Below are positions 30,983 to 43,400 of a stretch of 64,000 nucleotides of DNA, piece by piece (within the stretch, counting starts at the first letter, position 1; the number at the start of each line of letters is the position of its first letter). The stretch is from Lineus longissimus (lineage: Eukaryota; Nemertea; Pilidiophora; Heteronemertea; Lineidae): positions 28,274,599 to 28,338,598 of the forward strand of contig NC_088309.1 in NCBI RefSeq assembly GCF_910592395.1, given 5' to 3'. Under the pieces are notes generated by a model. That model saw only the letters and a list, made by a program, of their open reading frames with translations. It was not told the origin of the DNA and did no database searches. Made by a program: the position numbers and the translations under genes.

Positions 30983-33900
30983 ATGTCGTACAAAGACCGA
31001 AAACACCACATATACAGATCACGTTCACGGTCAAGGGAGAACGATCGCAGAAAAAGGTATATTTTGGGTTAAAGTATTGTCCTATCCCAATGTATAGGAT
31101 ATCAGTGCTACCCAATGTCGGATGCACCTAATTTCAGACGTAAATTATTTCATTGTAAAGATCTCAGTGTTTTGGATCATTAATGTCGTCAACTTGACTA
31201 GTTGAGTCGAGAGTGTTATTTTGACTACTTTAAACAGTGCTACAGCATAACCTTTTTAAGAACAATAAGCATATCTGTCATGTAATGCCAGCATTGAATG
31301 GCATTGGCACTTTGATTTTGAAGTGCTTGAATCTAAAATGTGAGCAGCGACTTCATGACTCCTTTGAATGACAATGAATCGCCTCAGCAAAGTCTTTGTT
31401 CTTCAATTGCAGGCGTTACTCGGACAGTGATGACGGCTCCGGATCATATTCAAAATATCATTCTGCAGACCGGTCCAGGTCAAGGTCACGTGAAAGAACA
31501 AAACATAAGAAGCACAGGGATAGGTCGAGATCTAGAGAGCGATACAGAGAAACCAGGTCAAGGTCAAAGGAAAGAGGTCATAGAAGCAGGTCAATACCTA
31601 AAGAGAGAAAGAGACGATCTAGATCAAGGGATAAAAGTAAGAAAAAGAAATCCAAGGCCAAGAAGAGAGATCGCTCACGAGATAGGGAGACAAAGAAGAG
31701 TAATAGGAGTTACAGCTCTGAGAGTAGTGACTCATCTGTTGACATGAAGACATTACAGAAGATGTCTTTAGAGGAGATTGAAAAGATGAAGGAGGAAAGA
31801 AGGTAAGGCAGTCAAGCTTGTCTAGTTCAAATGACAGCTATATGCAACATGCACACTTGAATGTATTTGCTATAAGGTGGGGTATTATCAAGTTGATTCT
31901 GGTTTGGCCTGTGTTGCTCATTACTGTATTGCTGTTTTGGTATCAAACTTAAAGACACGCATGTCATACCTGCTTGTTTCCCACTTATTCTTATAGGAAG
32001 CAGAGAGAGGCCCTGAAGGCTGTAGAAACACCAGAACAGAAGAGAGCCAGGCGTGTAGCAAAGAAACAAGCCAAGGAAAGAAAACACAAGGAACAGATGG
32101 GTTGGGATGAGGAATACATGGTGAGTTCAGAAAAGGCAGCAACGTGAATTGAAGGCTGATTTCCCCAGCTTGATTAAAGCTGGGAGGGCCAAGGCCTATT
32201 AAGTTTTTTAGTTGGTAGAGATCAGTGATGAATATCTCCCATATATGTCCCATGTCAAACCATTTTTATGCTATAAGAGTGAAGTAGAAAGTTAGCTGTG
32301 CAGACTGGTATTTCATTTCTTATCAAGGGGATCATATATAGCACTTCTCTCACGTTCTTTAGGGTTACACTAATACGGACAACCCATTCGGTGATGAACG
32401 TCTCCTGGACACATTTGTTTGGCGGAGAAAAATGGAAAAAGAAGGCAAGAAACATCTAACAAAGTCTGACATTCAGAAGGAACAGAAACAGAAGATGGAA
32501 GAGAACAGTGTAAGTTGCTTCATTCTCATTGTCTGGTTGTGATTGAGATATGGGTCGGCGCTGGGTCTTGTTATTTTTCATCTTTAGTCCTTGATTGCTT
32601 CTTTAAACCCTGCGGCTTCAGCTCTGCAGTTGCTGGAATGTCTGCCCAGTCATGGACTGCATGACTGAGAAATCTTGAAATACAAAACATATATCCTCCT
32701 TTGCATGTTGATATCAGACAGGTTAATCGTAATCTGCCACCTCTTTTCAGCGAGAACTAGAGAAGGTGAAAAAGAGACGACTTGAGCGAGAACGTGAGAT
32801 GGCCGAGAGAGATAAGGAGAGGGTAAGTGGAGCAGACGATAGATTACTTGAACTTGACTGAAACTGGAATTGTTTTAAAACCATAACGTGCGATGATGTT
32901 CAAGTGAAGGATCTTTATCCATACATGTAGGTTGCTCCCTATCTGTTATGCGGTCAGTCGTAGTTGAAATGTGACGATCTGAGGTATCAATATTGATAGA
33001 AGTTCCTGCCATATCTATTTGATTCAGGAACTTATCCAAAGAGAAAAGGAAGCTGATTTCTTCAAGGAATGGGAAAAACAAGAGGATCAGTTTCATTTAC
33101 AACAAGCCAAACTTCGCTCTAAGATCAGAATTGACGATGGCCGAGCTAAACCCATTGATCTCCTGGCCAAGTATATCACAGCTGAAGATGATGACTTTGC
33201 TGTGGAAATGCATGAGCCATACACATACCTGAATGTAAGTATGCTCTTATTTCTGGCCACAATATCAGGTTGCTGTCCTTGTGTTATTGGAGCTCCATTT
33301 ACAAGAGAATTGAAGCCTTTGGAACAGCTAGTTCTGAATCACCAATTCATTTTGTCACCACGTACATGTGGGAACAGTGGTATGTCAATCTGATTAGGTT
33401 ATCTATGTGTCTGTCTTGAGTGCTGTAAGTCTTAATCAGTCAGAGGTTGTGTCAGTCTTGAGTGCTGTAAGTCTTAATCAGTCAGAGGTTGTGTCAGTCT
33501 TGAGTGCTGTAAGTCTTAATCAGTCAGAGGTTGTGTCAGTCTTGAGTGCTGTAAGTCTTAATCAGTCAGAGGTTGTGTCAGTCTTGAGTGCTGTAAGTTT
33601 TAATCAGTCAGAGGTTGTGTCGGTCTTGAGTGCTGTAAGTCTTAATCAGTCAGAGGTTGTGTCAGTCTTGAGTGCTGTAAGTCTTAATCAGTCAGAGGTT
33701 GTGTCAGTCTTGAGTGCTGTAAGTTTTAATCAGTCAGAGGTTGTGTCGGTCTTGAGTGCTGTAAGTCTTAATCAGTCAGAGGTTGTGTCAGTCTTGAGTG
33801 CTGTAAGTCTTAATCAGTCAGAGGTTGTGTCAGTCTTGAGTGCTGTAAGTCTTAATCAGTCAGAGGTTGTGTCAGTCTTGAGTGCTGTAAGTTTTAATCA

Positions 33901-36900
33901 GTCAGAGGTTGTGTCGGTCTTGAGTGCTGTAAGTTTTAATCAGTCAGAGGTTGTGTCAGTCTTGAGTGCTGTAAGTTTTAATCAGTCAGAGGTTGTGTCG
34001 GTCTTGAGTGCTGTAAGTTTTAATCAGTCAGAGGTTAAAGACTCACCATGAGAAGTATGGTATCTGATCTTAGGGTGTTATATAAATGAAATGATTATTC
34101 CATCTCGTAGGGTCTGACCATGGAGGATCTTGAGGATCTATTAGAAGACATCAAAGTTTATACAGAAATGGATGCTGATAAAAACACTGATTACTGGAAG
34201 GATGTCACTGTGGTGGTCGAGGATGAACTCTGCAAATTAAGGAAACTGGACACTGCTACCAGAGGTAAATTGCATGGTCGATTTTCATGAAGATAGTTTA
34301 AGTCTCAAAAGATCTTTTCAGCTGTTGTGGAACAAGAGGTGTTGTAGCCGTTTCCAGGTGCAGAACTTGGCTGTGACCTGGTGAATCAGAATGAGACGGC
34401 AACACTAGTGATTGTACGTGGCCTAAGACTACTAAATCGAGTGAAGAAAATGACTGATGTCTCAACCAAGATCGATTTCGTAAAATCTTTTCAATACTTT
34501 CTGTATCACAGTGAACTGGTACTGATTATCTCTTTTATATCCTACAGACATGGTGATCCGAGATCGGCGGGAGGGTATCAATGCATCTGTCATGGATGAT
34601 GTGGCCAGTATATTCAAAGGGAAGACGCATAACCAGCTGATTCTGCTTCAACAGGAGGTGAAGAAGAAACTGAAGGGTGGCGAAGGAATCGATGTTGGTG
34701 AGTGGCCAGCCCTTATGACATCCCTGTCACTCTGGAATGGTCAAGTTCGAGAAACCAACATGGCCTTCCATATGAGGAATGTCCACCGATTGGCTTGTCT
34801 CAGCCAATAATGTCCACATCAGAGGCACATTTAGGCTGGGAAATCTTGAATGTGTGCCAATAACCGATGATAACTTGTCTGTTCCAGGTTACTGGGAGTC
34901 CCTACTCCAGCAGCTCCTGGCACACATGGCCAGGACCAGGCTCAGAGAGAGACATCAGGATAATCTTAGAACTAAACTATTCAAACTCAAGCAAGAGGTA
35001 GGTTATATTGCGTCAAACACCATCATTGAGTTAACTTAGCAACTTGTAAGTGTGGTAAGAAAGATGACTATATGTACTTTCATTGACACAAGTTTGCTGC
35101 GTTATGTTAGTAAGATACACTTTCAACTTTCCAGCAAGGAATTGAGGCCCCACCACTGTTTCCCATTATGAAGGAGGAGAGTGATTCTGGTAGTGAGCGA
35201 GTGGCGTCAAGAAGGGGAACCCCAGTCCCCTCAGCACTAGCCTCCATCAGTGTTGACTCTGGTAGTGAGAGAGTGGGATCAAGAAAGAGCACCCCAGTCC
35301 CCTCAGCACTAGCCTCTACCAGTGGTGATGATGCTGTGCCAGGCACGAGTGCTGCAGGTGTAAGCGGAGAGGAATTTAAAACTCCAACTGAGGTGGACAC
35401 TGCTGAAACAGGGGATGAAGAGGAGGAGGATGAACTGTAAGTTGTTTGTGCCCACTGCCAGATACCTCATTGATACGTTTTAAAGATTGCATGATACTTT
35501 GATGAGATGCTGGTCCATCATCCATCACAGGTGACCTTCTGCACCTAATCATACCATGGAAGATGTCAGTCACGTTGTGATGGGTGTTTTGAGGACACAA
35601 AGACTGAACAATGGTGCTCTATTGAACCTTGCCATTCAAGTTGTAAGTCTGGCATTCTACCGTTCTATTTCATTACTATGTGCATGTGCTCCGTTAATTA
35701 AAATGATGTTTTCACAATATTTTCTGTCTCAGGGACGAGTCCATCCTGACTGAAGATGATCTGATGGAGGAACGTTACAAGGAATACGAAGCTGGCAGCT
35801 ACAGCCCAAAACTCATCCGTCCGATGGATGTTGACATTGACACGGTGGTATACGACCCAGCAGACGATATGAAGAAGCTGGAGTACATGAGGCAACAAGT
35901 TCTCAAGACTGGCAAGGTCAAGGTGAGTTCATGTGCTGTATGACATGCATCGTCGTTGGTCTAAAGTGGACCGAGTTTTCAGCTTTGCTTACATCATGGT
36001 TCTAGTTGTGTGTCAGGAATGTCATTACACAAAAGTTTAGTACACTGAAGTCGGAAGTCGTTTCCTTTTAATTACCTTGTCTACAGAATGAATGTTTTTC
36101 ATTCCAGGCTGACCAAGAGAGTGAGTTTGTGAAGAGGGCTAGGGAAGGCATGAATGATGATGAGGCAACCTTCAGTGTCGAATTCAAACTGGACCAGCAA
36201 TCATTTTTGTGGACCGATAAATATCGGCCACGAAAACCGAGATTCTTCAACAGGGTGCACACGGTAAGAATTTGAGGTTTTTATATTAGCTTCAGGGAGA
36301 AGGGGGAGATCGATGAAAGATATCTGTGAAGTGATGGGTGGCATGGTCAAGTGATCACCGGCTCTCATTACTGGAGACTGCATGAGCTTGACGGGATTTA
36401 TGTACCATGCAATGGACGTGCAATCTCATTTACTCCAAAGATTGTATTGACCAAAATAGCAGCCAGGTATACTAATGCCAATTCATATTTTCTCCAGGGT
36501 TTCGAATGGAACAAGTATAACCAGACCCATTATGACATTGACAACCCTCCACCAAAGATCGTTCAAGGTTACAAGTTCAATGTAAGTGTTTTGTGCTCAC
36601 GAATGTTCAGTACGTGAAAATCTGAATATGGAGATTGACAAGTCATTGGCATACATGTACCTGTAGAAGTAGACTACAGTAATGTTGAAGTTCATCTACA
36701 GCTGCCATTCAATAAGTGTGATCCACTTTCAATATAACTGAACTTGCTGTAGATCATGGATGCTGCTGGATGGCTCAGTCTGTTAATCGCTTTCACTTTC
36801 ATCATTTCTTTCAGATCTTCTACCCAGACTTGATAGATAAAGCTGTCACACCCGAGTATACACTCACACCTATTGAAGACAACAAAGACTTTGCTGTGCT

Positions 36901-37289
36901 CAAGTTCCATGCCGGGCCACCATATGAGGTAGGCCACTCATCTTATATATAATTTGATAGAATATGCCTGTATTGTGTCGTGCAACCATTGCAAGTTTCA
37001 AAGCAGTTGAGGTGAAACCTGAAAGACCAGCCAAAAAGATATGACCTCTTGCATTTTAGTATTTTGTATACTTGTTCAGTGATTTGTCACCACCTTACAT
37101 TACTGTACAGCTCAGCAGACAAGTTCTAGTCATGCTAACTGGTCTTCAATGTAATCTTTTCAGGATATTGCCTTCAAGATCGTGAGTAGAGAATGGGAGT
37201 ATTCGTACAAGCGAGGTTTCCGATGTCAGTTCCAGAATAACATCTTCCAGCTGTGGTTTCACTTCAAGCGATACAGATATAGGAGATGA
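30983..37289 (+). CDS. CACTIN: CACTIN, spliceosome C complex subunit
   Basis: Fifteen exons: 30983-31056, 31413-31802, 31997-32120, 32363-32509, 32751-32822, 33028-33234, 34111-34264, 34548-34697, 34888-34997, 35135-35436, 35733-35922, 36108-36263, 36498-36581, 36815-36928 and 37164-37289. The product has 799 residues; human CACTIN has about 758. Cactin is a nuclear protein of late spliceosomes, needed for correct splicing and sister-chromatid cohesion, and was first found as a regulator of the Drosophila NF-kappaB inhibitor Cactus. The N-terminal 140 residues are an RS-rich tail. The central helical region has GYTNTDNPFGD and EADFFKEWEKQEDQFHL. The highly conserved C-terminus reads LWTDKYRPRKPRFFNRVHTGFEWNKYNQTHYD in two exons, then FHAGPPYEDIAFKIV and ends FHFKRYRYRR. 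Exon 10 holds a 24-residue tandem duplication, and intron 6 holds a large minisatellite. Confidence 0.96.
33407..34036 (+). repeat. 42-bp minisatellite, 15 units, in CACTIN intron 6
   Basis: Fifteen head-to-tail units of exactly 42 bp fill most of the 876-bp intron 33235-34110. Units differ at only a few positions: C or T in GTAAGTCTT/GTAAGTTTT, and GTCAGT or GTCGGT. Every unit contains CTGTAAGT, a consensus 5' splice site. Because 42 is a multiple of three, one frame stays open for 214 codons, but there is no reason to think it is translated. Confidence 0.98.
35183..35326 (+). repeat. 72-bp tandem duplication inside CACTIN exon 10
   Basis: Two 24-codon units, each DSGSERV followed by a variable SR pair and TPVPSALAS, lie head to tail in the coding sequence. 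They differ at a handful of bases. They add a second TPVPS site in a region that should be disordered. Confidence 0.9.
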
Positions 37290-37789
37290 AGAGAGATGTC
37301 TCATTTTGTGGAAAAGGAACTCAATGATAAATGTGTGCTTGTGCTGGTCCTTGTGAGAAGACAATCTGTCTCTTTAACTCTAGATTGTGATTGTGCTCTG
37401 AATCTACTCGAGTAAGAAGCAAGACATTTGGCTCCTGATATCTTGGACTTTCAACAATGAATATGTATTTAGCCACATGTTGCTCAATTTGAGTATTGCA
37501 TGATCAATGGTAGAGCTTGCGACTACTGTTGAGGGCTTGGTGAAGTTCATTTTTGAATGGGTTTCATCACTGCCAAGACCCACGGTAATGCAATATCATG
37601 TTTTCGGAGATGGACAGTTTCATTGAGTATGAGAAGGCAACCAGCACACATATGTAAAGCATGCTCTGATTGATATCAGTTGGGCAGCTGTGAATGGATT
37701 GTATTGTAGACAAATGACAGAATCATGGATTCACGTGTATCTTTGTATATTTTTCACTGCCGATGAACGAGTTTTATCTACAAAGAAGT

Positions 37790-37795
37790 AATAAA
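37790..37795 (+). terminator. polyadenylation signal for CACTIN
   Basis: AATAAA lies 500 bp after the CACTIN stop codon. Confidence 0.65.
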
Positions 37796-37827
37796 ACTAC
37801 AGTGTATTTAGAAATCATCTGTTGGCT

Positions 37828-37833
37828 TTTATT
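37828..37833 (-). terminator. polyadenylation signal for ZSWIM7
   Basis: AATAAA on the minus strand lies about 117 bp after the ZSWIM7 stop codon and faces the CACTIN signal. Confidence 0.65.
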
Positions 37834-37949
37834 TGATATCATACTGATGAGGAATCATATTAGCACCACATTCAAGGGATTCAACAAAAGACAAAGGTCC
37901 ATAGTTTCCAATAAACTGGGTAGAACTCGAAAAAGTCCACAATCCATTA

Positions 37950-39381
37950 TCATCCTATTTGCGCCAGAAGTGAGACCATCTCTTTATCTGTGACTTCCTC
38001 TTGCTTACAAACACCCAGTGCCTCAGAGAGCTTCATGGCGAGGAAGTGTTTACACTGAAATAGAGACAAGAGAGGATCATTACATTCATGTGGTGAGAGA
38101 TTGATGTCTGATAATGTCTCCAAGATGAATCAAAATAAGACAATGCTCCCTCCACCAATACTACAGAAGAATGCTCAATATTTCAAAATACGTACCATCA
38201 TCTGATCCTCTCTCTTTAGGACTGGAAAAGAAACAAAAGCTACCTTGTAAAAAACTGATCATATCAGATCTAACCGATCCAATTATACTTTACACATGTC
38301 ACAATTCTTTTGCCAGAAAAAATTAGCCACATTTCAGAGAATGGGAGGACTTGTTCTATAGGGGCATGTGCAATAGAAACACCAGTGAACAAATCCCGTG
38401 AAACATTAAACAGAAGAATCAAAGAGATCAATGACTCACCGGCATATCTGTATGCAGGACAGCAACAGAAATTGACAGTTTCACATAACGTGTATGGTGT
38501 GCCAGAGCTGCCTATCACCTGGAAAGACAAACAATGTACCATGAATGGAGCTGATGAAGACTACCCCATGGCACATTTATAATTCCTTCACATACACAGT
38601 GCTACCTCTACTAGTTCAATATTCAGTTTCAGTTATACGAAACCTGTCTTATCACATTTTCAGACTCACACAGTACCTCCAATTCAAGAAGCAAAACTTT
38701 TGATCACCTGATAAACTGTTCTCCCGTTGGGGCTACTGATGTGGGTCACACACTTATTGTCCACTAGATCCAATGCTGGAAGCAATGATGCTTGGAATAC
38801 AAAGTTCAACCTGAAAAAGACCACAAGTTAAGAAGTCATTTTAGAAGAACTATATTGCCTTGGGTAAAGAGTCCTCTAGCAAATCTGATTGTGTCTATAA
38901 TTGTGTTGAATGGCTGTCCATTTCACATTTGGACCTGATTGTGACATCGTCCCTAAAATTGCATATCATCTGATATTTAAGCTAGCACCTCTGTCTTTTA
39001 GACACTGAGCGATGGCAAAATACATGATTGCCAATATGACAACTACATTTTTCCTTGAACTAAACAGCGGACTTACGCAGACATCACTTCATCTGTCACT
39101 GAAATGATGGAAATGAAGAGTTCAGTTCATTCTATTCAGTGCGAAATGCTTTCTATACATGATAACATAAGTCACGACAGCAAGGCTGGAACAATAGTAA
39201 AATAAGGATATGAAAAGTGTTTAAAAACAAATGAGATCAAAATATCACCTTATTGACCATGGAACATTTGAAGCGGATACTCTCCCTTGTGGAGATACTC
39301 ACCACATCCTTTCCCTTCAGAAGTTCTTTTCACCTCTGCAAAGAGCTGCTCAACTGTCCCATCCATGAAACTACAGTTCAT
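37950..39381 (-). CDS. ZSWIM7: ZSWIM7 (SWS1), SWIM-domain subunit of the Shu complex
   Basis: Six coding exons on the minus strand: 39381-39303, 39098-39077, 38810-38708, 38518-38440, 38221-38196 and 38054-37950. They give 137 residues; human ZSWIM7 has 140. ZSWIM7 pairs with the RAD51 paralogue SWSAP1 and promotes homologous recombination, notably in meiosis. The match runs the whole length: LNFVFQ, ALDLVDNK, ISSPNGRTVYQVIGSS, and the zinc-binding SWIM motif CCCPAY...MCKHFLAMKL, with its Cys-x-Cys and Cys-x-His ligands split over three exons. Exon 2 is only 22 nt and exon 5 only 26 nt. The first coding exon is preceded by an acceptor at 39397-39399, so a 5' untranslated exon probably lies further upstream near 39700. 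The N-terminal start is the ATG before NCSFMDGTVEQLF. Confidence 0.93.
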
Positions 39382-40432
39382 CTTGAAAGTGTCTTCCTGA
39401 AATAGGTGAATAAAGTGTTCAAAGCATCTGACTTGTCAAATGCATGAATGAACTGTTTTAATATGTATGTACCCCTCAGACTCAGTGCTTCACTGCTTTC
39501 CACTGACACTGACAGCAGTTCATGTTGCAATTTTCAGATTTGTTTCACATTTGTGCAATAAATAAGTACATTTCATCAAATACCTATTTGCTATGGTCAA
39601 AGATTGTCACACTGTCATGGTTAACAAGGTTCACTATGATCAACAAACGGAAAAATCAGTGAAAATGTGAACAAATTCATAAATCAAAATCTTGAATTTC
39701 CCACTTTAAGATTTCCCACACCGTTATCTCCCCGACGTACCGAATATCTGGTCGCCTGGTTTCGAGGTAAGAGCGAGTACGCAAGACTGTTTATCCTCGG
39801 CACTAGGCCGTTGTTTGTCACTACCCGAGTAGGGCTCGAGTGAAGAGTGAGTGTTCACATGTTGTGAAATATTTAATGTAACAAAATGTGATATTTTGGC
39901 TACTTAACACTTTTGATTGCTCAACTTGCGGTATGTTCATGGTAATGTTGTCTGGTAGGATAGAAATAAGATCACTCTGGTGAAATCTTCTGCCTGGTCA
40001 CCGTTTCAGAAGTCATTTTAGTTGATGACTGTACATTGCATAGCATTGATACTGATAGGGCTTCTTGTACTTTATGTAGGCCTACTTCAGTAAAATGCCA
40101 TATGTGTTCCCATATTGCTGTTCTTTTATATTGTGTCAATGTCAGATTTGTTTGTCAGTTGTGATCGGTTGAAAGCGATGCTGTAATATTTTGCAGCCCA
40201 GACCCGCTCGCCTCTGGCACTGACTGGCAGTTTCCCTGATCACGCCTTCCTTGTCGAAATATCATCTGACAATGTTACTGTGTACCAACTTGTGACCTAT
40301 TGAACCTTCTTGACTCTGTTCCAGTGGGCTTGGGCATTGTAAAAGGTAGGGACAGCTTTGCTGAAAGTTTGTATCATGATTATTTTCAGTTTCAAACCTT
40401 GAAGAAGACCTGTTGAGGTTCCCATTGAAGTC
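39382..40432. promoter_or_regulatory. divergent upstream region of ZSWIM7 and EFL1
   Basis: It holds the 5' untranslated exons and promoters of both genes. A plus-strand donor GAG|gtaaga at 39767 and an acceptor TTTTCAG near 40389 would define an EFL1 5' untranslated intron. CpG dinucleotides cluster at 39720-39850, the likely promoter core. Confidence 0.55.
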
Positions 40433-43400
40433 ATGCCTCCAACAACATCTCTGAAGTTGGCGCAACTCCAGGGTCATCCTGAGAACATTAGAAACATCTG
40501 CATTTTGGCTCATGTAGACCATGGTAAGATATTGATTCTGGTATGTCTCCATCAGCCAGCAAAGGATCAGTAACATACATGACATAGAGTTGATCTTGTG
40601 CACCATGAAGAAGAAAGTCTCCAGTATTTGATAAAAGGGTTCTCAAACTGAGATGATACTTGGATTGTGGTTCTTTGGAGTTTCAATGAATTCACAGAAG
40701 CCACTCTCAATCTCATTGAATACCTCAGTCCTTAGTTAAAGGTATCTGCATTGGTTGACTGAAATGGCAAAAAACCTCTGAAGAAAAAGATATGTTAGGT
40801 CTTTGTGTTTTTAGGGAAGACAACCCTGGCAGATGCTCTTGTGGCCAGCAATGGCATCATCTCTCAAAGAATGGCTGGTAAACTGCGATATTTGGACAGC
40901 CGTGAAGACGAACAGTTGAGAGGCATTACGATGAAGTCAAGTGCAATATCTCTGCAGTATACAGAAGGTAGGATTTATATTGAGTTCTTCGAACAGGTTT
41001 CACATGTTTAGTTTATGCTTACAGAATGACATCAGTTAGGAATGACAGGCTGATCACTCAGACGTTCCTTTCTCTTAGCTGTTAGTCACAGTCTCCTCTG
41101 ACTTTAAGTCACAGTATGTCTTTTAAACTAAAAGAAGATGCATCTGTCTAAATTGGTCGTTATGTTCTCCTAGTATGGAGTCTCAACTTGAATAATAGAT
41201 GTTCAACTCATTCTGATCTGATTTCAGCTGACAAGGATTACTTGGTCAATCTGATTGATTCTCCTGGTCACATTGACTTCTCCAGTGAAGTATCCACAGC
41301 CGTGAGGCTCTGTGATGGGGCGATAGTAGTGGTCGATGCAGTCGAGGGAGTCTGTCCACAGGTTTGTCAAACATCAGTTTTCCGCTGACTTTAAAAACTT
41401 TAGTGTTTTGTCGGACTTCAAAATCTGTCATCTTTCCTGTTGCAGACGCATGCTGTTCTTCGCCAGGCCTGGCTTGAGGATATCAAACCTGTCCTCATCA
41501 TCAACAAGATTGACCGCCTCATCACCGAGTTGAAACTAACTCCGCTCGAGGCCCATCAGCATCTTCTGCAGATACTGGAACAGGTGAATGCGGTCACAGG
41601 CGAATTGTTTGCTACAAATATCTACGCTAAGAATGCAGAGGTAAGCCAAATAAGAACTCTGGATAGAAATGTGTATCACTGCCATTGCTGAGTAATGCCA
41701 GTTATTGCTTGGAAATTCTGACCAGCAGGGCTGTTTAAGGTCCAAGTTACGGGTACCAATCCTGATATCTGTCTTTTTAGTCCCAGTACCTGTAGTATGG
41801 ACAGCCAAGTTTGTCCAACAGAGTTTAAAACTCGTCAGAGTGGGATCTGAGACTGAGTGTAATATAGCATGAGGTTCTAAATGACTCACTGACTGGCACT
41901 TTCAGAAAGATACTCCTGCAAGTCCGTCAACACCAAAGAATTCAGAAGAGAAGCTGTATGACTGGAACGTTGGTTTTGATGACACAGACGACTCTCAACT
42001 CTATTTCTCACCAGACCTTGGCAATGTGGTCTTTGCCAGTGCTATTGATGGCTGGGGTTTCAGCGTGAATCAGTTTGCTGCAATCTTTGCCAAGAAACTT
42101 GGTGTCAAAGCTGAGATCATGCAGAAGACACTTTGGGGTGATTTTTACATCAATAACAAGACAAAAAGGATCATGAAAGGGGCTCAGGTTAGTGCCTTAC
42201 TCGTCTTGATTTGCTTAATCGGTCTTATACTATAGCAGATTAGCCCAGGTATGGCTTTGGGTGGGAATAACCTCTACAATAACAATGGCAAGAGGATGTT
42301 GTTTGTTTTGTTGAATTATCAATTTAGGCAAATCTCGCCTTGAGGGTGGCATGGAGGTAGATGATCGAGTGTACTAACCAGGGACTCAACTGTATTTAGA
42401 GAGTTTCCTTGACAGAAGACGAAACTGACTTACTTCATTCTTTACACTTCAGGCGAAGGGGAGAAAACCCTTGTTTGTCCAATTTGTGTTGGAAAACCTC
42501 TGGGCAGTGTATGATGCTGTCTGTATAAATAGGTGAGTACATAGGTCTTTGTGGGAATATTGCAAATGATGATCACTACTGTCAGGTTGAAGATTGCCTC
42601 ATCCAAAGGTGCTCGGCGCTAGATGGGTAGAACAATCTGCAAAATTAACACAGAACAACTTGATCTGCCGAACATTTGACAAGAGTAATGGCTGTTGTCC
42701 TTGTTTAACAGTGGTTGCTAACACTTCCTACTTTAAAACTCGACCATTTTGTTTGTCGCTTTCAGAGATAAGGTCAGGATGGAGAAGATCGTGAGCTCGT
42801 TGAATCTGAAAGTGAACAGTCGCGATCTGAGTCACTCTGACCCGAAGGTGCCCTTGTTGGCAATATGTAAACAGTGGCTCCCTCTGTCAGATGCTGTATT
42901 AAGTGAGTACACATAATCCCTTACGTTAAATATGCAAATAGCCAGATGTTGATTCTCAGCAAATTTACATAACACAAATATCCAGCTGCTTTGATCATGT
43001 ACCAGCTAAAGACCAGAGAATCTGTTCAGAGAGATAAATCTAGTGAATAACTATGTCTTTGATGTTCACCAATAATGCATTGACCAATTATTTCCGAGTT
43101 TTGATTTGTTTCTCCGCATACAAGTTCATGTGCTTCAATCCTTCCAGGTATGGTAGCCAACAAGTTGCCCAGTCCTATCAGTATATCAGGTGAACACATT
43201 GAGAAACTCATGTGCAGTAGTCTCAGGCGCTTTGATTCACTTCCACAAGAAACACAGAAACTCAAAAATGGTGAGTGTGTCCTCTTCTTACATAGATTAA
43301 AGTAGAAAGGGAAGAGCAAGTCTGTTGTCAGGTAACCTTCAAACAGATGTAATGCTCTGTTCACAAGAACTAATCAACATGATAATGCCTGCCTGTCCCT

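Larger units (their letters stand above)
37290..37949. other. convergent 3' regions of CACTIN and ZSWIM7
   Basis: This holds both 3' untranslated regions. The two polyadenylation signals face each other 32 bp apart near 37790-37833. No other gene is visible. Confidence 0.7.

Noticed and set aside
33407-34036. Possible CRISPR array
   Set aside because: Units are contiguous 42-bp tandem copies with no unique spacers, in a eukaryotic intron.
33407-34051. 214-codon frame made of a 14-residue repeat (VSVLSAVSLNQSEV)
   Set aside because: The repeat is a 42-bp intronic minisatellite; a period divisible by three keeps the frame open by itself. Family comparison shows CACTIN splices over it.
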